Made by a program: the position numbers and the translations under genes
The notes under the pieces: generated by a model
What the model saw: only the letters and a program-made list of their open reading frames with translations
What the model was told of the DNA's origin: nothing
Database searches by the model: none
Part shown: positions 6,578-7,110 of the stretch, in pieces
Position numbering within the stretch: position 1 is the stretch's first letter
How the letters are laid out: every line of letters begins with the position of its first letter
Assembly: GCA_026392265.1 (NCBI GenBank)
Contig: JAPLCL010000266.1
Span: forward strand, 1-7,110
Direction: 5' to 3'
DNA from: Actinomycetota bacterium
GTDB taxonomy: Bacteria > Actinomycetota > Thermoleophilia > UBA2241
Length of the DNA: 7,110 nt

Positions 6578-7110
6578 CGCGGACCTCCCTTGCCGGCGCC
6601 CACTTCTTCGGGCGTGGCGATATGGCCGGCCAGGGCGCTTGCGGCGGCCACGTACGGGCTCGCGAGGTAGATCTCGGCGCCGGGATGGCCCATGCGGCCG
6701 ACGAAGTTGCGGTTGGTGGTGGCCACGGCGCGCTCGCCCTCGGCGAGCACGCCCATATGGCCGCCGAGGCACGCTCCGCAGGTGGGCGTGCTGAAGGCGC
6801 AGCCGGCCTCGATGAGCGTCTGCATGGTGCCGTCGGCGATGGCGTCCAGGCACACCTGCTGCGTGCCCGGCAGGATAATGGCGCGCACGTTCGGGTGTAC
6901 CTTCTTGCCGCGCAGAATGGCGGCCGCCTGACGCAGATCGGCGATGCGGCCGTTGGTGCAGCTGCCGATCACGACCTGGTCGATGGTCACGTCCGCCAGG
7001 TCGGCGGCGGCAGCCGTGTTGCTCGGCAGGTGCGGTTTGCTCACCGTGAGCGGCACGGCCGAGACGTCGATCTCGAGGACGCGCGCGTACTCGGCATCGG
7101 CGTCGCTGGC
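6574..7110 (-). CDS. leuC: 3-isopropylmalate dehydratase large subunit, 5' part off the window
   Basis: Iron-sulfur subunit of isopropylmalate isomerase. Only the C-terminal 178 residues are visible; full-length archaeal/bacterial short-type LeuC is about 420 aa, so roughly 240 residues lie past the right edge. The frame is open to the edge, and the GTG at 7056 is an internal valine. All three expected [4Fe-4S] cysteines are present. The first is in VIGSCTNGR (visible residue 51), and the other two are in CAFSTPTCGACLGG (residues 111 and 114). The 60-residue separation is the one usual in LeuC. RNFVGRMGHPGAEIYLASP is the typical aconitase-superfamily substrate loop, followed by AASALAGHIATP. 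The gene ends in a TGA that shares an ATGA with leuD. Homoaconitase large subunits look alike, but leuB, ilvE and cimA next door support leucine/isoleucine synthesis. Confidence 0.96.
   Translation of the reverse strand, partial: ASDADAEYARVLEIDVSAVPLTVSKPHLPSNTAAAADLADVTIDQVVIGSCTNGRIADLRQAAAILRGKKVHPNVRAIILPGTQQVCLDAIADGTMQTLIEAGCAFSTPTCGACLGGHMGVLAEGERAVATTNRNFVGRMGHPGAEIYLASPYVAAASALAGHIATPEEVGAGKGGPR
6583..6590 (-). promoter_or_regulatory. Ribosome binding site of leuD, inside the end of leuC
   Basis: AGGGAGGT on the minus strand, 5 nt before the leuD ATG, is embedded in the last leuC codons. With the ATGA overlap it points to reinitiation and matched LeuC/LeuD amounts, as needed for a heterodimer. 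Confidence 0.65.

Noticed and set aside
1..7110. tRNA or rRNA genes, CRISPR arrays, insertion sequences, toxin-antitoxin or phage genes
   Set aside because: None seen: no regularly spaced repeats, no transposase-like frames and no tRNA-like cloverleaf; gaps between genes are all under 100 nt.

Overview
The window comes from a high-GC bacterium. GC is high throughout, third codon positions are strongly G/C, start codons are preceded by good Shine-Dalgarno sequences, and most genes abut. No marker here fixes the phylum. The gene set would fit an actinobacterial-grade lineage such as Thermoleophilia, another high-GC soil lineage or a metagenomic genome, but that is inference.

Left part, + strand, 1-2123: the 3' portion of a gene for a secreted right-handed parallel beta-helix protein resembling GH141-type carbohydrate-active enzymes. 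Its start lies left of the window, and the first codons look like the end of a signal peptide. The reading frame breaks once, near 1588-1605. The upstream half reads in frame 1 and the downstream half in frame 3, and both halves are clearly coding, as expected for one missing base. The gene ends against a GC-rich hairpin in the 25-nt gap between it and the convergent genes.

Right part, - strand, 7110 down to 2149: a compact branched-chain amino acid operon transcribed right to left. It reads leuC (cut by the right edge), leuD, leuB, ilvE, cimA, then a 60-residue winged-helix protein. leuC and leuD overlap by an ATGA, ilvE and cimA are 5 nt apart, and the other gaps are 25, 82 and 42 nt. Two of those gaps hold short perfect GC hairpins.

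The operon makes biochemical sense. CimA condenses pyruvate with acetyl-CoA to (R)-citramalate. LeuC/LeuD isomerise it through citraconate and LeuB oxidises it to 2-oxobutanoate, the isoleucine precursor. The same LeuCDB set also makes the leucine precursor if a leuA is present; none is seen in this window. IlvE transaminates the final 2-oxo acids. This is the threonine-independent (pyruvate) route to isoleucine.

Most of the window is ordinary core metabolism, and I see no new multi-gene system. The points worth a second look are the frameshift in the beta-helix gene, the uncharacterised small winged-helix protein at the operon tail, and the hairpins in the intergenic gaps.
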